Notes: generated by a model not told the origin, from the letters alone. Positions 11,440 through 22,440 are shown, counted from the first letter of the stretch. The stretch is DNA of 26,424 nt from Reclinomonas americana ATCC 50394 (GCA_048213135.1 PS015609.1:1-26424), one strand, 5' to 3'. Made by a program: numbers and translations.

Positions 11440-13801
11440 TCAGAAGAGGGGCTGGTGGAAGAACTCGATCAGCGACTGCAGCGAGTACGTCGTCAGCAGC
11501 TGGCGCAGCGCAGTCACGCGGTGCTGCGCGCTCTTGCCCTTCAGCTTCCACTTGTCAATGTACAGGCTCACGATGATGCCGTGCAGGAATTCGAGGCGCT
11601 TCGGTTGCACCTCGAACTCGCGCTCAATGTCGGCGGCGCGAAGCAGAACCTGGGAAGCGGAAAGGGATAAGGGGAAGCATAAGGGAAAGGGAGAAGGAGG
11701 GGAAGGAGGGGGAAGGTAAAGAGAAGGGAGAGAGCAGGTGAGAAGCAGCGTTGGAAGAGTGAATGGGGAGGGAAGGAGAAGGAGGAAAGGTGAGTGAAAG
11801 GGAAAGAGAGGGAGAGAGAGAGAGAAACGGGGAACAGGGTCCGAGCGGAAACGAAAAGAAGGAAATGACAGAGACAGACAGACAGTGAGGCGAGAAGGGA
11901 AGCAGACGACAGCAATGAGAAAAAGGTAGATAGCAAGCGCGTGCGTGTGCGTGAGAGACAGAGAGAAAGTGATAAGTAAGAGTGAGACGAAGAGGAGGGT
12001 CGGAGCGGACAGTAAGAAACGACAGGAAGGGAAACGAGAGAGAGAGACATACAAAAAGTGAGACGTGAACGCGTACGGGGTGAAAAAGTACAGGGTCTGA
12101 GTAGAAACGACAAGTAGCGATAATGAGAAATGCATACAACGAGCGAGAGAGGGAGATAATGACCTAGAAGGATCGAGAGAATGAAATGGAGCATGACGAG
12201 CTGAAGGGGAGAGAAAGAGACAGCCTGGAAGCCCTTGCAAACTTCCTCAGACACGTTGACAGCAACACACTCACCTCCTGCAACGAGGGAGCGAGGAAGG
12301 CGAGCTCGCCCTCTTGCATCGACAACTCCTTGAGTCCGTCAATCAACTTGACTTGTGTCGCCAGCGACGTCTATGCGGCGGGGCATGAGGGACAGAAGAT
12401 GCAAACAGCAGCGGAGAGAGATGATCAAACACACACACACCTGGTAGGCCACCTTCGGGTCGAGCAGCGTGAGCACATTGTCAATGGTCTCCTCGCGCAG
12501 CTCGACATTGGTGGTATCCACACGGATCTTCTTGGCCGTGGCCTCGCGAGTGACCACGTCCTTGATGGTGGCCAGCGTCGACACCGAGTCCGACAGGAAC
12601 ATGGCGTCACCGCTGCGGCAGTTTTCGTGAACAAAACAACCACCACCACAACAATTGTCTGTGGAGAGCTCCTCACCGACGGTACCGGCACACCAACACC
12701 GTGCCGACAAAGGTCGACATGTAGGCGAACTCGGCCTCCTCGCCCTGGATCAACTCGGGAGTCTCCGGCAGGCACATGCACACCCACGAGTGGATCTCGT
12801 TGAACGAGAAGGTGCCGGCAATGTGCAGCTCATTCACCGGCCGATCAATGGCCATCTCGTACATGCGCGTGTGCAGCGAGAGCGGCTTGACGGGGAATTG
12901 CACCAGCTGGCACGTCTTCGGCGTCAGCTTCGGAATCACAAACGCCTGCAGCAGGCCGGTGGTGCCCTCGACGGTGCGAATGCGCATCTCCAGGCGGTTG
13001 GTCGAGTCGGGGCAGCGGTAGGTGGCCAGCAGGCGGCTGTCGTCCTGCGAGTGATAAGGGAGCAGGGTGAGCAGGGAAAGCGGGAGAAGGGAGGGGGAGG
13101 GAAGAGGGGGAAGAGAATGGGGGAAGAGAAGGGGGGAGAGAAGGGGAAGGAGAAGGGGGAAGAGCAAGGGGGAGGAGAACAGGGAGAAGCAGAGGGGAAG
13201 AGAAGGAAGAGAAGGGGGAAGAGAAGGGGGAAGAGAAGAAGGAAAGAGACGGAGGAAGAGAAGGGGAAGAGAGGGGAAGAAACGGGGGGAAGAGAAGAGG
13301 GAAGAGAAGAGGGAAGGGAGAGAGGAGAGAGGAGAGAGGGAGAGAGGGAGAGAGGGAGAGAGGAGAAGAGGGAAGGAGAGGNNNNNNNNNNNNNNNNNNN
13401 NNNNNNNNNNNNNNNNNNNNNNNNNNNNNNNNNNNNNNNNNNNNNNNNNNNNNNNNNNNNNNNNNNNNNNNNNNNATTCTCTCTCTCCCTACCCTCCCTT
13501 TGCCTTCTCTTCTCCTCCTTCTCCCTATCTCTTTTCTCTTCCCCTCTCTTCTCCCTTCTCTTGCCCCTTCTCTTCCCCCTTCTCTTCCCTAAGAGAGTCG
13601 TGTGAGAGGGGAGAAGGAGGAGACTAGAAGACATGAGAAAGAGATAGATGGGAGAGATGGAGAGGAGGAGAGAGAACAATAAACTGATAATGGAGAATGA
13701 CAGGAGAAAGAAGAGACAGCGCCAAAATATACTGCGTGCTTATGCAACAGAAAGTGATTTTGAGAGACATAAGAGTGCAACTGTGGGTACGCACGAGCGT
13801 G

Positions 13802-13855
<54 letters not shown>

Positions 13856-15475
13856 ATGTATGTGCAACACGCAACAGCTGCTGACTGGCCGGGTGGTGTC
13901 AGGGACGCCACCGACGTGTTGGTGTCGTCCTTGTCGATCAGCTCAATGTCCACGTTGCACTGCAGGGCCACGGTCTCGATAGGAATGTCCATCTCCACGG
14001 CCACCGTGTAGCTGGCGTCTTCGACATTCAGCGCCATCTTGGTGATGACGCGATGGTCGGTGGCGACGGCGATACACTCCTCCGACTCGGCCATGTACTG
14101 CTTGCGTGCCCTGTCCAGTCGTTGCACCACGCTGTCGATCTCCTTTTGCAACTCCCTGGGAAAGGAGCAAAGAGAGCTTGTGAGTGAAAATGAAGAGAAG
14201 GGAGGGAGGAAAGGGAAGGAGGGAGAGGAAAGGGAAGGAGGGAGAGAACAGGGAAGGAGGGAAAGAGAAAGACAGAAGGACAGACAGAAACGAAGATAGA
14301 GACAAACAGAATGTCAGCAGAAAGAATATGTGCAGAGAATGGCAAGCAGGCAACAAGCTTGCAGCACACGCGCGCACAGAGAGAACAGGTGAGCGTACAT
14401 GCGTGTGTGAATGCGAGAGAGCTGGAGAGAGCAGCCGCACACAAGAGAGAGAGAGAGATAGATGGCGATCTCCTTCTGCGCAACTCCATCATCTTCAGCG
14501 TCGCGTTCGCGTTCTTCTTGCCACTTGTGCTGTAAATCTCATCGTCCGGTGCACCCGAGAACGCCACGACCTTGCCGCTGTACGTCGACAGCACCAGGTC
14601 GTTCATGTCGCCGCTCTGCACGATGCGTCCGAAACCCACACTGGTGACGCTCTCGTTCAGCTGCTTCTCGAACACCAGGCTCGGCTCGAACACGGAGACG
14701 TCAAAGGAATACACCTCCAGCGATCTGGTTGTGGAAAAATTAGCAACGCAAACACACACACCGCATGCGAACCGTGAGTCCCACGCAACCCGTTGTCACG
14801 GCCAATGATGAGGTCGCGGACGCCGTCTGCCGTAATGTCGGCGTGTGCCATGGCGGCGACGCCGCCGCGCTGTATTAGGGAGAGAGAGTGAGCGATGACA
14901 TGAAAGAATACGCTAAGTGGAGGGAGAAGTCGAATGTACACGGAGTGCGAGTGACGGCACGAAAGAAAGGAGACATGCGAAAGAACAACAAACCAAGATG
15001 GAGTGGGAGAGGCCAAGAGAGACGTGAATAGAAGAGAGATAACCGAATAAAACAACAAGGGAAGGGCAGGGGAGAGAGAGAATGCAACAAAGAAGGAGGG
15101 GAGATGAAAAGAAAGGAGAGAGAATAAAACATGAACACGCAGACAATGCAAACGAACAACAAGGCACTGGAAAGAACAAGGAGAGCGAGTGCTGATGGCA
15201 TGAAGAAAACGACATGGAAAAGCAACAAGCAAAGCAAGATAGAGAGGGAGAGAAGACAAGCCGAACGAAGAACAAAGGAAACAGAGGAGAGGGCAAGAAG
15301 GAACGAGGGGAGGAGATGAGAAAGAAGGAGAGACAGAATATGACATGGACACGCGGACATGGTACAGAAGAACAAGGAGAGAGTGAGAGAGTGACTAACA
15401 TAAAGACAGAGATACAAGAATGAGGAGCACGGACTCAAATGATGGATGGAGAGAAGGATGAGAAGGGAAGCGGAG

Positions 15476-15511
<36 letters not shown>

Positions 15512-17714
15512 TCTCGCTTTCTTTCTTTCTTTCTTTCTTTCTCTTCTTCTTCTCTCTCTCTCTCTCTCTCTCTCCTATTNNNNNNNNNNNNNNNNNNNNN
15601 NNNNNNNNNNNNNNNNNNNNNNNNNNNNNNNNNNNNNNNNNNNNNNNNNNNNNNNNNNNNNNNNNNNNNNNNNNNNNNNNNNNNNNNNNNNNNNNNNNNN
15701 NNNNNNNNNNNNNNNNNNNNNNNNNNNNNNNNNNNNNNNNNNNNNNNNNNNNNNNNNNNNNNNNNNNNNNNNNNNNNNNNNNNNNNNNNNNNNNNNNNNN
15801 NNNNNNNNNNNNNNNNNNNNNNNNNNNNNNNNNNNNNNNNNNNNNNNNNNNNNNNNNNNNNNNNNNNNNNNNNNNNNNNNNNNNNNNNNNNNNNNNNNNN
15901 NNNNNNNNNNNNNNNNNNNNNNNNNNNNNNNNNNNNNNNNNNNNNNNNNNNNNNNNNNNNNNNNNNNNNNNNNNNNNNNNNNNNNNNNNNNNNNNNNNNN
16001 NNNNNNNNNNNNNNNNNNNNNNNNNNNNNNNNNNNNNNNNNNNNNNNNNNNNNNNNNNNNNNNNNNNNNNNNNNNNNNNNNNNNNNNNNNNNNNNNNNNN
16101 NNNNNNNNNNNNNNNNNNNNNNNNNNNNNNNNNNNNNNNNNNNNNNNNNNNNNNNNNNNNNNNNNNNNNNNNNNNNNNNNNNNNNNNNNNNNNNNNNNNN
16201 NNNNNNNNNNNNNNNNNNNNNNNNNNNNNNNNNNNNNNNNNNNNNNNNNNNNNNNNNNNNNNNNNNNNNNNNNNNNNNNNNNNNNNNNNNNNNNNNNNNN
16301 NNNNNNNNNNNNNNNNNNNNNNNNNNNNNNNNNNNNNNNNNNNNNNNNNNNNNNNNNNNNNNNNNNNNNNNNNNNNNNNNNNNNNNNNNNNNNNNNNNNN
16401 NNNNNNNNNNNNNNNNNNNNNNNNNNNNNNNNNNNNNNNNNNNNNNNNNNNNNNNNNNNNNNNNNNNNNNNNNNNNNNNTCTTCTTCTTCTTCTCTCTCT
16501 CTCTCTCTCTCTCTCCCATTTGCACCTGTCGCGAGGCCGCCGACGCGGCTGTCTCTGTGGCCGTGGCCAGATGTGGTGCGCCGGAACCAGCCTTCAGGCA
16601 CCAGCGCCGCTGCGCTTGATCGGCCGTGATCGTCAGGCATCCAAGAACGCCACTGTTCCGTTGGCGAGTCAGCGCCACACAACAAAAAGTCTTCATGACC
16701 CAGCGAGACGCAACTTGTCGCAGCCATACACCAACATCTTGTGCTTGATGCTCTCCGCGTCGGCGAATCCAGGCCCATCGTGCGACGGATCACGCGCCTC
16801 GTACAGCATCAACGACTCGACAGCACCCTGCGCCCAACAACCGCATTAGCCAACTTGTCAGTGACAGGCACTCTTGCCTCCGCGCACGCAACTTCCACGC
16901 CAATCTCATACACAGGCTCGGCACCCTGCAGAATGCGAATCATGCGATCCTTGCAGCCGAGCGTCGGATTCATGCGGCCCGTGTTGACCACATCTCCAAC
17001 AATCATATCACGAATGCCTTTGCCAAACAACACAATGAGCACGAACAGATACAGGCTACCAGCAGCCAAGCAATACATAACGATCCGGTGCTACATAAAA
17101 GTGCTCCTCCTTCTCCTCCTTGAACTCGCGAAACATGTAGTCGCCCGAGGACCACAGTTGCGGGGGTGCGAGCACAATGAGCGACAGTGGCTCGACCACA
17201 TCGACGGCCTCAAAGGCGAAGAACTCTTTGCCTTTCTTGGAGAGACCGCGGACTTGTTGCCCGGAGGAGTAGAAGAACTTGTCGCCGACACGACACACGC
17301 AGAGAATGGGCTTGGTGCCTGGAAGTGACTTGTAGGATGACTGATTGACAGTGATGAAAGTGTGAGTGGAAATGGAGAAAGAGGATGAGAGGAGGAGGTG
17401 AATGTAACTCGTATTCCTGTGCGTGGCATAGGGAGTGTGTGAGTGGCACAGTGAGACAAGTGAGTTGGTTTGATTTCGCGCGCGCGCAACTTCCTTTCTT
17501 CATACTGAATGTCTGCACAACGCCATCGCAATCGCCGACGACCACCTGTGTGCTTATGTGTGTGTGAGAGAGAGAGACACACACAGAGAGAAGGCAAAGA
17601 GAAAGAGAGTGTGACCTTTTGTGTGGGTCTGCGGCCTGGAGGCATGACGACCATGGCGCGGCGGTTTGTGCAGCCCGCCGCGAGCATGTCGACGCGTCGA
17701 AAGGAGAGCTCCAT
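11440..17714 (-). CDS. BBS7: Bardet-Biedl syndrome 7 protein homologue (BBSome subunit), 13 exons
   Basis: BBS7 is a core BBSome subunit that carries membrane proteins along cilia with IFT. Exons in coding order: 17714-17616, 17545-17491, about 17340-17082, 17017-16893, 16827-16715, 16652-16526, 14869-14790, 14724-14485, 14155-13876, 13044-12677, 12612-12441, 12370-12275, 11649-11440. About 733-740 residues, against 715 in human. The start MELSFRRVDML matches the human N-terminus. The N-terminal beta-propeller (residues ~1-340) contains VVVGDCDGVVQTFSMKKG, GCKDRMIRILQGAE, DGVRDLIIGRDNG and VLSTYSGKVVAFSG. A coiled coil follows (EELQKEIDSVVQRLDRARKQ), then the GAE/platform part (LLATYRCPDSTNRLEMRIR, VKPLSLHTRMYE, FSFNEIHSW) and the helical C-terminus (QVKLIDGLKELSMQEG, SLYIDKWKLKGKS, SLIEFF). 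Gaps fall only in introns. The join of exons 2 and 3 has a phase conflict. Six of the 12 introns start with GTTGCG. The gene is divergent from the SPRY array. Confidence 0.95.
11650..12274 (-). other. Long last intron of BBS7, purine/pyrimidine biased
   Basis: 625 bp between the GTGAGT donor at 12274 and the CCCAG acceptor at 11650. The coding strand is strongly pyrimidine-rich (plus strand GGAAGGGAGA-like). I see no gene in it. Open frames here are Ser/Leu/Phe-rich by-products of the composition. Confidence 0.75.
13382..13475. other. Assembly gap (94 N) in a BBS7 intron
   Basis: A run of N between a purine tract and its inverted pyrimidine counterpart. The likely cause is failure to assemble a self-complementary low-complexity region. 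Confidence 0.95.
13804..13852. repeat. TG microsatellite
   Basis: About 24 uninterrupted GT/TG dinucleotides in the BBS7 intron just downstream (in gene sense) of the GTTGCGTG donor at 13875. On the coding strand it reads as CA repeats. Confidence 0.95.
14156..14484 (-). other. BBS7 intron flanked by direct repeats
   Basis: 329-bp intron. The coding strand around the donor reads GGAGTTGCGCAGAAGGAGAT and the exon just after the acceptor reads GGAGTTGCAAAAGGAGATCG, so exon-like sequence occurs at both ends. The interior is low-complexity. See the finding on possible intron gain. Confidence 0.65.
14870..16525 (-). other. Longest BBS7 intron (1.65 kb), low complexity with gap
   Basis: Between the GTGCAA donor at 16525 and the ATACAG acceptor at 14870. 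It contains purine-rich sequence, GA repeats (15480-15508), TTTC repeats (15516-15541), CT repeats (15551-15575), 900 N (15580-16479) and TTC/CT repeats (16480-16515). I see no gene. Repeated words such as GAACAAGGAGAG and GACATGGA suggest older, degenerate tandem repeats around 15050-15420. Confidence 0.7.
15580..16479. other. Assembly gap (900 N) in a BBS7 intron
   Basis: A run of N bordered by CT and TTC microsatellites. Both neighbouring exons join in phase (0 to 0) and match consecutive BBS7 segments, so probably no coding exon is missing. Confidence 0.95.
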
Positions 17715-18023
17715 GGTGTGATGAGGAGTCGAGAAAAGAACACACACAGCGCGACACGGGCGGGCGCGATTGAAGTCAACGATCACTCCATCGGATCCAT
17801 CGACACTTTTTTCCATCATTGTGCGAGAGAGGAAATGACGCACAAACGCAGCGTGCGATGGTGCATTCGGCAGCGGTGTTATGGTAGTGGCGGGGTCATG
17901 TGCAACCACGCAGCGACGACACGGCAATCATCCGCGCTTTTGTTTTCGCGCCCACCGTCCATTCCATTCACCGATACTCTTTCTATCATTGTGCGAGAGA
18001 GGAAGACACAAACTCCACGAAAC
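17715..18023. promoter_or_regulatory. Divergent promoter region of BBS7 and the first SPRY gene
   Basis: 309 bp between two ATGs. The 20-mer ATCATTGTGCGAGAGAGGAA occurs at 17815-17834 and again at 17985-18004, each time preceded by a pyrimidine run (CACTTTTTTCC, ACTCTTTCT) and followed shortly by CACAAAC. The second copy ends 19 bp before the plus-strand ATG. I found no convincing RFX X-box. The shared box may be a core promoter element, but that is inference. Confidence 0.55.
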
Positions 18024-19740
18024 ATGGAGCTCGGAAGCGATGGAGGCGGGAGTGTGCCGGCCGCAGTGGAGACAAGCAGTGGAGGCGATGAAAGCCGACG
18101 CGCGTTAATCATGGATGAGTTGTTGTCGTCAGTTGGCGCGTTGTTGTCACGACGATCGGCGACTGTGTGTGAGCTGCTCACCATCGCAGACGACGATCAG
18201 TGCCGCACATTGTGTTACAAAGGCACGTGCCCTCACTCACTCGCTCGCTCGCTCGGAAGTCGATGATGATGATTGACGATCAGACGCTGAAATGCATGTT
18301 TTTCCTCTCTTGATCGCCAGTTCTTGCCTATGTGGAGGTGCAGCGGAAGCGACCCTGGTCGCCTGCGCTGCTGTTGTGCGCAGAGGCGGAGCTAGTTGAC
18401 GCCTTGCATCGCCTGGCCACGTCACTGCTGCAGTGTTTGCAGAGTGAGCTCGACAAGAGTCGCGTCCGCGCGCTGACCAATGCGTGGCTGACTATGCTGT
18501 CGGTGGTGCGTCGCTGGTGGTTCCGAGAGCGCGCGACTGAGGATATGGTGTGCTCTGTATGTTGCGTCTCTCCTGGGAAAGCAATGGATGGTGGTGTGTG
18601 AGTGGCAGTTGGTGATGTCATGTACATGCGCGCAGATCGGGAGTTGCGGTGTCGTGATCGACCGCTGAGCGATCGGCGGGAGTGGCAGCTGCAGCGGCTG
18701 CTGAATGTGTTGCCTGCGGGCACGCGGGCGATGCTGCTTATGTCGCTGTCGTCGTCGTCGTCGGTTGCAAGAGACGATCGTGTGAATCTCGATTCCGAAC
18801 ACGAGGCGCCCTCGTCGTCATGTGGTTGCGTTGGTCGCTCTTGTGTTGTCCCTCGTGTTGCTTGTTGCTCACGTGCGCATGTGTGTGCATCAGTTCTGCT
18901 GTCGTCGTCGGCATCGTGCCCGTCGCTGCTTGATTTGCAGTCGCCGCACGTCGATCGGTGCCATCAGCCGAGACCCGTGTTGAGCACTGCGTGTCGTTGC
19001 GTTGCATGTGAGAGGCCCTGCATGCACGCGAGTCCTGACCTCCGTCGCCTTACCACAGCCTCCATTCGCTGGACAACACTCGGGTTCTCCACGCCTTCAC
19101 CTCCGCCACTGCTGCTGTCGAACCACGATCAGTCGGTGCGCACAAGCGCCGTCGGCAGCCGCATGGTCGTGTGCGGTGGTCCACTGTGCGTGTCGGCGGA
19201 GGTGGTGTACTTTGAGTTCCGCCTGCGCCTGCTGGTCGACGCCTGGCGCGCCAGCCAAGTCAAGATCGGTCTGTGCGACGTCGAGTGGGCGTCAACGATC
19301 CGCGAGGCGAAACTCGAGGCACCGTACGCATTCAGTTACTGCCCGCTGCGTCGATCGTCGGCCGATCCGTCGCTCGCAGTGGAGCCGGGTGCCTCGGTGC
19401 GACTCGGCCTCGCACTCGATCGCGTCACTGGTGCGTTGTGCAGGATATCGGCATCGATAGCTATGCAATGACTCACTGGCGCTGCTCTCACACAGGCTGC
19501 ATGCTGGTGTGGAAGTCATCCAGCGACTCCACCATGCTACCCACACGCTTCCGCGCCTCGCTGCTCAGCGTGTCTGGCACAGCGTGGCCGCAAGCCGCAC
19601 AGATGCCTCGTCTTCGTCCGTTCGTGTTGCTGACGGATCCACAAGTCGAAGCCACGATTGTCGATGCGGAGGCTTCGATGCCGTCAGATCTGCCAGAGGC
19701 AGTCGCCAAAGTACGCAAGCATCACGCTGTGCTTACGTGA
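18024..19740 (+). CDS. SPRY-domain-like protein 1 of a tandem array, 6 exons
   Basis: Exons 18024-18213, 18321-18560, 18636-18824, 18894-18995, 19059-19430, 19496-19740; 445 residues; all five introns are phase 1. Residues ~1-145 are helical, with YVEVQRKRPWSPALLL and EAELVDALHRLA, similar to the third array member (VEVEQLHSGYPSPLLVVEAE). A Ser/Cys-rich linker follows. The SPRY-like part starts at SIRWTTLGF and shows VVYFEFRLRL, VKIGLCDVE, a glycine-led strand VRLGLALDRVTG split by an intron, CMLVWKSS, and RPFVLLTDPQVEATI. SPRY domains are beta-sandwich protein-binding modules. No RING, ankyrin or other named partner domain is visible, so the role is unknown. A same-frame upstream ATG at 17835 could add 63 residues. 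The GTTACA donor at 18214 is the weakest boundary. Confidence 0.75.
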
Positions 19741-19963
19741 GAGAAGGACAAGGAGAGAGAGAGAGAGAGAGGGTGGATATGTGAGCCAGACAATTGCCAA
19801 TGTAAAGAAAGATCGCTGAAAGCAACAGCTTCCCGACACTGTTCTCCTTTTGTCTGGCTCATTCTCACACAGCAGCATCACGAAGTATCCGGCGGACGAT
19901 ATCTAGCGACGGGACAGACACGTTCGTTTGACAGGTTTATCTTCTCTCACACACATACGACAC
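19741..19963. other. Short spacer between SPRY genes 1 and 2
   Basis: 223 bp with a GA repeat at about 19754-19772 and no canonical AATAAA. It must hold both the 3' end of the first gene and the promoter of the second. The leader before the ATG at 19964 is CA/CT-rich. Confidence 0.5.
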
Positions 19964-22275
19964 ATGGCCTCTGCAGCTGAAGCCTCAGTGCGAGAAACAC
20001 TCGCAGCAGTGCTGGAGGCTGTCACCAGTGGCAACGCCTCTGAGAAGGAGATCAAAGCACAAGTCCATCGCGCAGCACATGCTCGTTGCGTCCCCCCACT
20101 GACTGCCTCCTCCTCCACCCTGCTCCTCTCTCACACACACAGTCTCTCAGTCAACACATACCTGGCGCACTGGGACGTGGAGCACCAGACACCACCTCCC
20201 GAGTACGAGGATCACGCGGGAGAGATCCGCAACAGCACTGAGCGACTGATTCGCGAGGCACCGCGGCAAGGCGGGCGCGAAGTCAGCAACTCGGACGAGT
20301 TCTCGGAGCTCAAGGACGTGCATCGGAGACTGGCTAGCAAGCGCAACAGTCTGACGTCGACCGCAGGCAGCATGTCGTCCTGGGTGCATGTCGAGCGGAG
20401 GTCTGTGTCGCCGACACGGACGGTGGACTCGGGAGCGGCGAGTGGAAGCAGTCCGTCGAGGGCATCTGCTGCTGCTGCTGCTGCTCCTCCAATGCCTGCA
20501 TCACCTGCTCGTTCGACCGGGCTGGCCTCGTCTGCCATTGACTCGGTGGCGTCCATTGTCGGCCATGTGGTGCCTCCTTCTGCTGCTGCCGATGGTGATG
20601 GACAGGCACTGTGTGTGGAGACTCGTTGCGTCGTTGTTGCTCCTTGCTCTTCTCCCACGCGTCGCTCAATGTCGTCGTCAACAGCGGAGCTCGAGTGGCG
20701 CGTCACGGACCCGCTGGATCGGCAGAATCTGGTGGTGCGTGCCGGTGGCGAGGAGGTGGTGTCGCCGGACTTTTGCCAGCGCATCGCGCTGGCCATGCCG
20801 AGGGGCACGTGGGCGCCGACAGAGTCGTCGATTCTCTACTTTGAGATCATGCTCGGTATGAGCGCGCGGCCGTTTGGCGACGAGGATACGCTGGCCATGA
20901 ACAGTGTTCGTGTTGGCCTGCGTGACCCCGATGTGCCGTCGGTCACCTACAGCGACCGCGATTCGTGCATGGTGTCGCCGCTGCTGGGCGACAAGGTTGA
21001 CCAGCGGCTCAATGATCATTTGGGGGTGTCGGTGCACCACGCGTCGGGTGAGGGAATAGGGAAAGGGCATAGAGGGGAAGGGGGGGGACAAGAGGAGAAG
21101 GGGGAGACAGAGGAGAAGGGGGAGGGGAAGAGAGGGGAAGGGGAAAGGAGAAGGGGATGAGAGAGGGAATGCGCAGCAGAGTCTTTTGTTCTTCTTCCGT
21201 TACTCCCTAGCTGTGTGATGTCTTTTCTGGCGTGTGGATAGTGGTTGCGGCGAGAGAACGGGCAGGGAAGAATGTGTGTTGTAAGAGTATTGCTCGTCCT
21301 TCCTCGGTGTGCATCTTGTGATTGGTTGTGTGGCGGGAGGAGAGCGTACAGAGGGCTGTCTTTTGTGTTGGCTCCCTTGTCTGTGTGGCCGTCATTTCGC
21401 TGCACTTCGTGTGGAGGATTCGCTGAAGAGAGGAGAGGAGGGATGGCAGTTGTTTCTTCATCTCCTCTGTTCTTGCGATGCGTTTGAGAGCACGGCGAGT
21501 GGGCGTGCTGTCAGACGCACATGTCTCTCTCTTCTTGTCTGTTCGTGCTTCTGTTTGTGGTGGTTCGTGTGATGAATTGCGTGAAGAGAAAGAGAGAGGG
21601 CGAGAGTGTCTGTTGTTCCTTCCATCTCATCTTCCCTTGCAAATAAGTAAGATGCACGGTGGGAGAGTGCACGACTGCAGTCAGACTCTTTTATCTTGCC
21701 GAACTTGTCTTCTTGGTTCTGTTGTTCACTGCTCTGTCTCCTGCTCTCCCTTTCATGAAACCTGTTGTGGATAGTGGTGTGCAGGAGAGAGGTGCACGGC
21801 GAGCTCGAGGGAGTCTGTTGTCAGACTCGGAGTCCCGTATTTCTTGTTGTCTGCTTGCAATATGAGGCTTGGCCAAACTCGGCTCTTCTGGGTCTCTGCT
21901 CCCTTTCTCTTTCTCTGTCTCTCTCTTCCCTTCTCCTCTTTTTCTTGAGACGTTTGTTGCCGAACTCATCCTGTCTTGCTCTCCTGTCCTTCTTCCTCTC
22001 TCTCGAAAGTTGCTTCCTCCTTCTCCTTGCGTCTGCTCACTCATTCCCTCATCGCAGGCACGGTGCTCCTGTGGCCGAACCGCCTCGCGCAGCCAAACGG
22101 CAAACCGAAGCTGGTGAAGCGCAACCCCAACGTCGGCACGATGGACAAGCCATTCATGCCGGCCGTGCGCCTGACGTCGCCCATGCAAGTGGCCACCATC
22201 ATCAACAACCCACAAGTGCCCAGCACGCTCCTCAAGTACATGGAGCAGCAAATCAGCAGCGCATCCGCGGTATAA
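19964..22275 (+). CDS. SPRY-domain-like protein 2 of the tandem array, 4 exons
   Basis: Exons 19964-20084, 20151-20624, 20685-21047, 22058-22275; 391 residues; all introns are phase 1. The first two begin GTTGCGTC and the third, 1,010 bp long, GTGAGG. The N-terminus is a predicted helix (EASVRETLAAVLEAVTSG). A charged segment and a Ser/Ala-rich disordered linker (~residues 110-198) follow. The SPRY-like part begins at ELEWRVTDP, directly after an intron as in the other two genes. It contains SILYFEIML, SVRVGLRDPDVPSVTYSD, HLGVSVHHASG split by the long intron, TVLLWPN and KPFMPAVRLTSPMQVATI. It lacks the VEV...EAE block shared by genes 1 and 3. The function is not recognised. It is probably a binding protein and a diverged paralogue of its neighbours. 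Confidence 0.75.
21048..22057 (+). other. 1-kb intron splitting the SPRY domain of gene 2
   Basis: Starts with a purine-rich tract (21048-21160, AGGGGAAGGGGG-like), then T/C/G-rich sequence with a pyrimidine-rich end at 21890-22050. No gene seen. Equivalent introns in genes 1 and 3 are 65 and 62 bp, so this one has expanded about 15-fold. Confidence 0.7.
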
Positions 22276-22423
22276 GATCAATAATCGTCAATGAAGCAGC
22301 TCTGTTATCGCGAGAACCCGCGGTTGGATGTGCCGTGCACCACGACCGCAGAAACCATATCGATATCGCTCGTGCAAGTGCGTCAAATTCACTGCTCTTC
22401 CACGCTGTTCCGCGTTCGATGCA

Positions 22424-22440
22424 GATCGCTGGTCTCGACT
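22424..22440 (+). repeat. GATCGC...TCGACT element, copy 3 (diverged)
   Basis: Reads GATCGCTGGTCTCGACT on the plus strand, preceded by ATGCA as is copy 4. It lies 156 bp before copy 4 and about 300 bp upstream of SPRY gene 3, in that gene's orientation. Confidence 0.5.

Larger units (their letters stand above)
13045..13875 (-). other. BBS7 intron with purine tract, gap, pyrimidine tract and TG repeat
   Basis: 831 bp including 94 N. On the plus strand, 13066-13381 is almost pure purine (GGGAAGAGAAGG-like). After the gap, 13476-13586 is almost pure pyrimidine and reads as the inverted complement of the same motif. The donor is GTTGCGTG at 13875 and the acceptor is CGCAG at 13045. Confidence 0.75.

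Noticed and set aside
11440-12254. Long Ser/Leu/Phe-rich minus-strand frames upstream of the BBS7 last exon
   Set aside because: The in-frame extension runs through a pyrimidine-rich intron. The conserved BBS7 sequence resumes only after the acceptor at 11650, and exon 12 joins there in phase.
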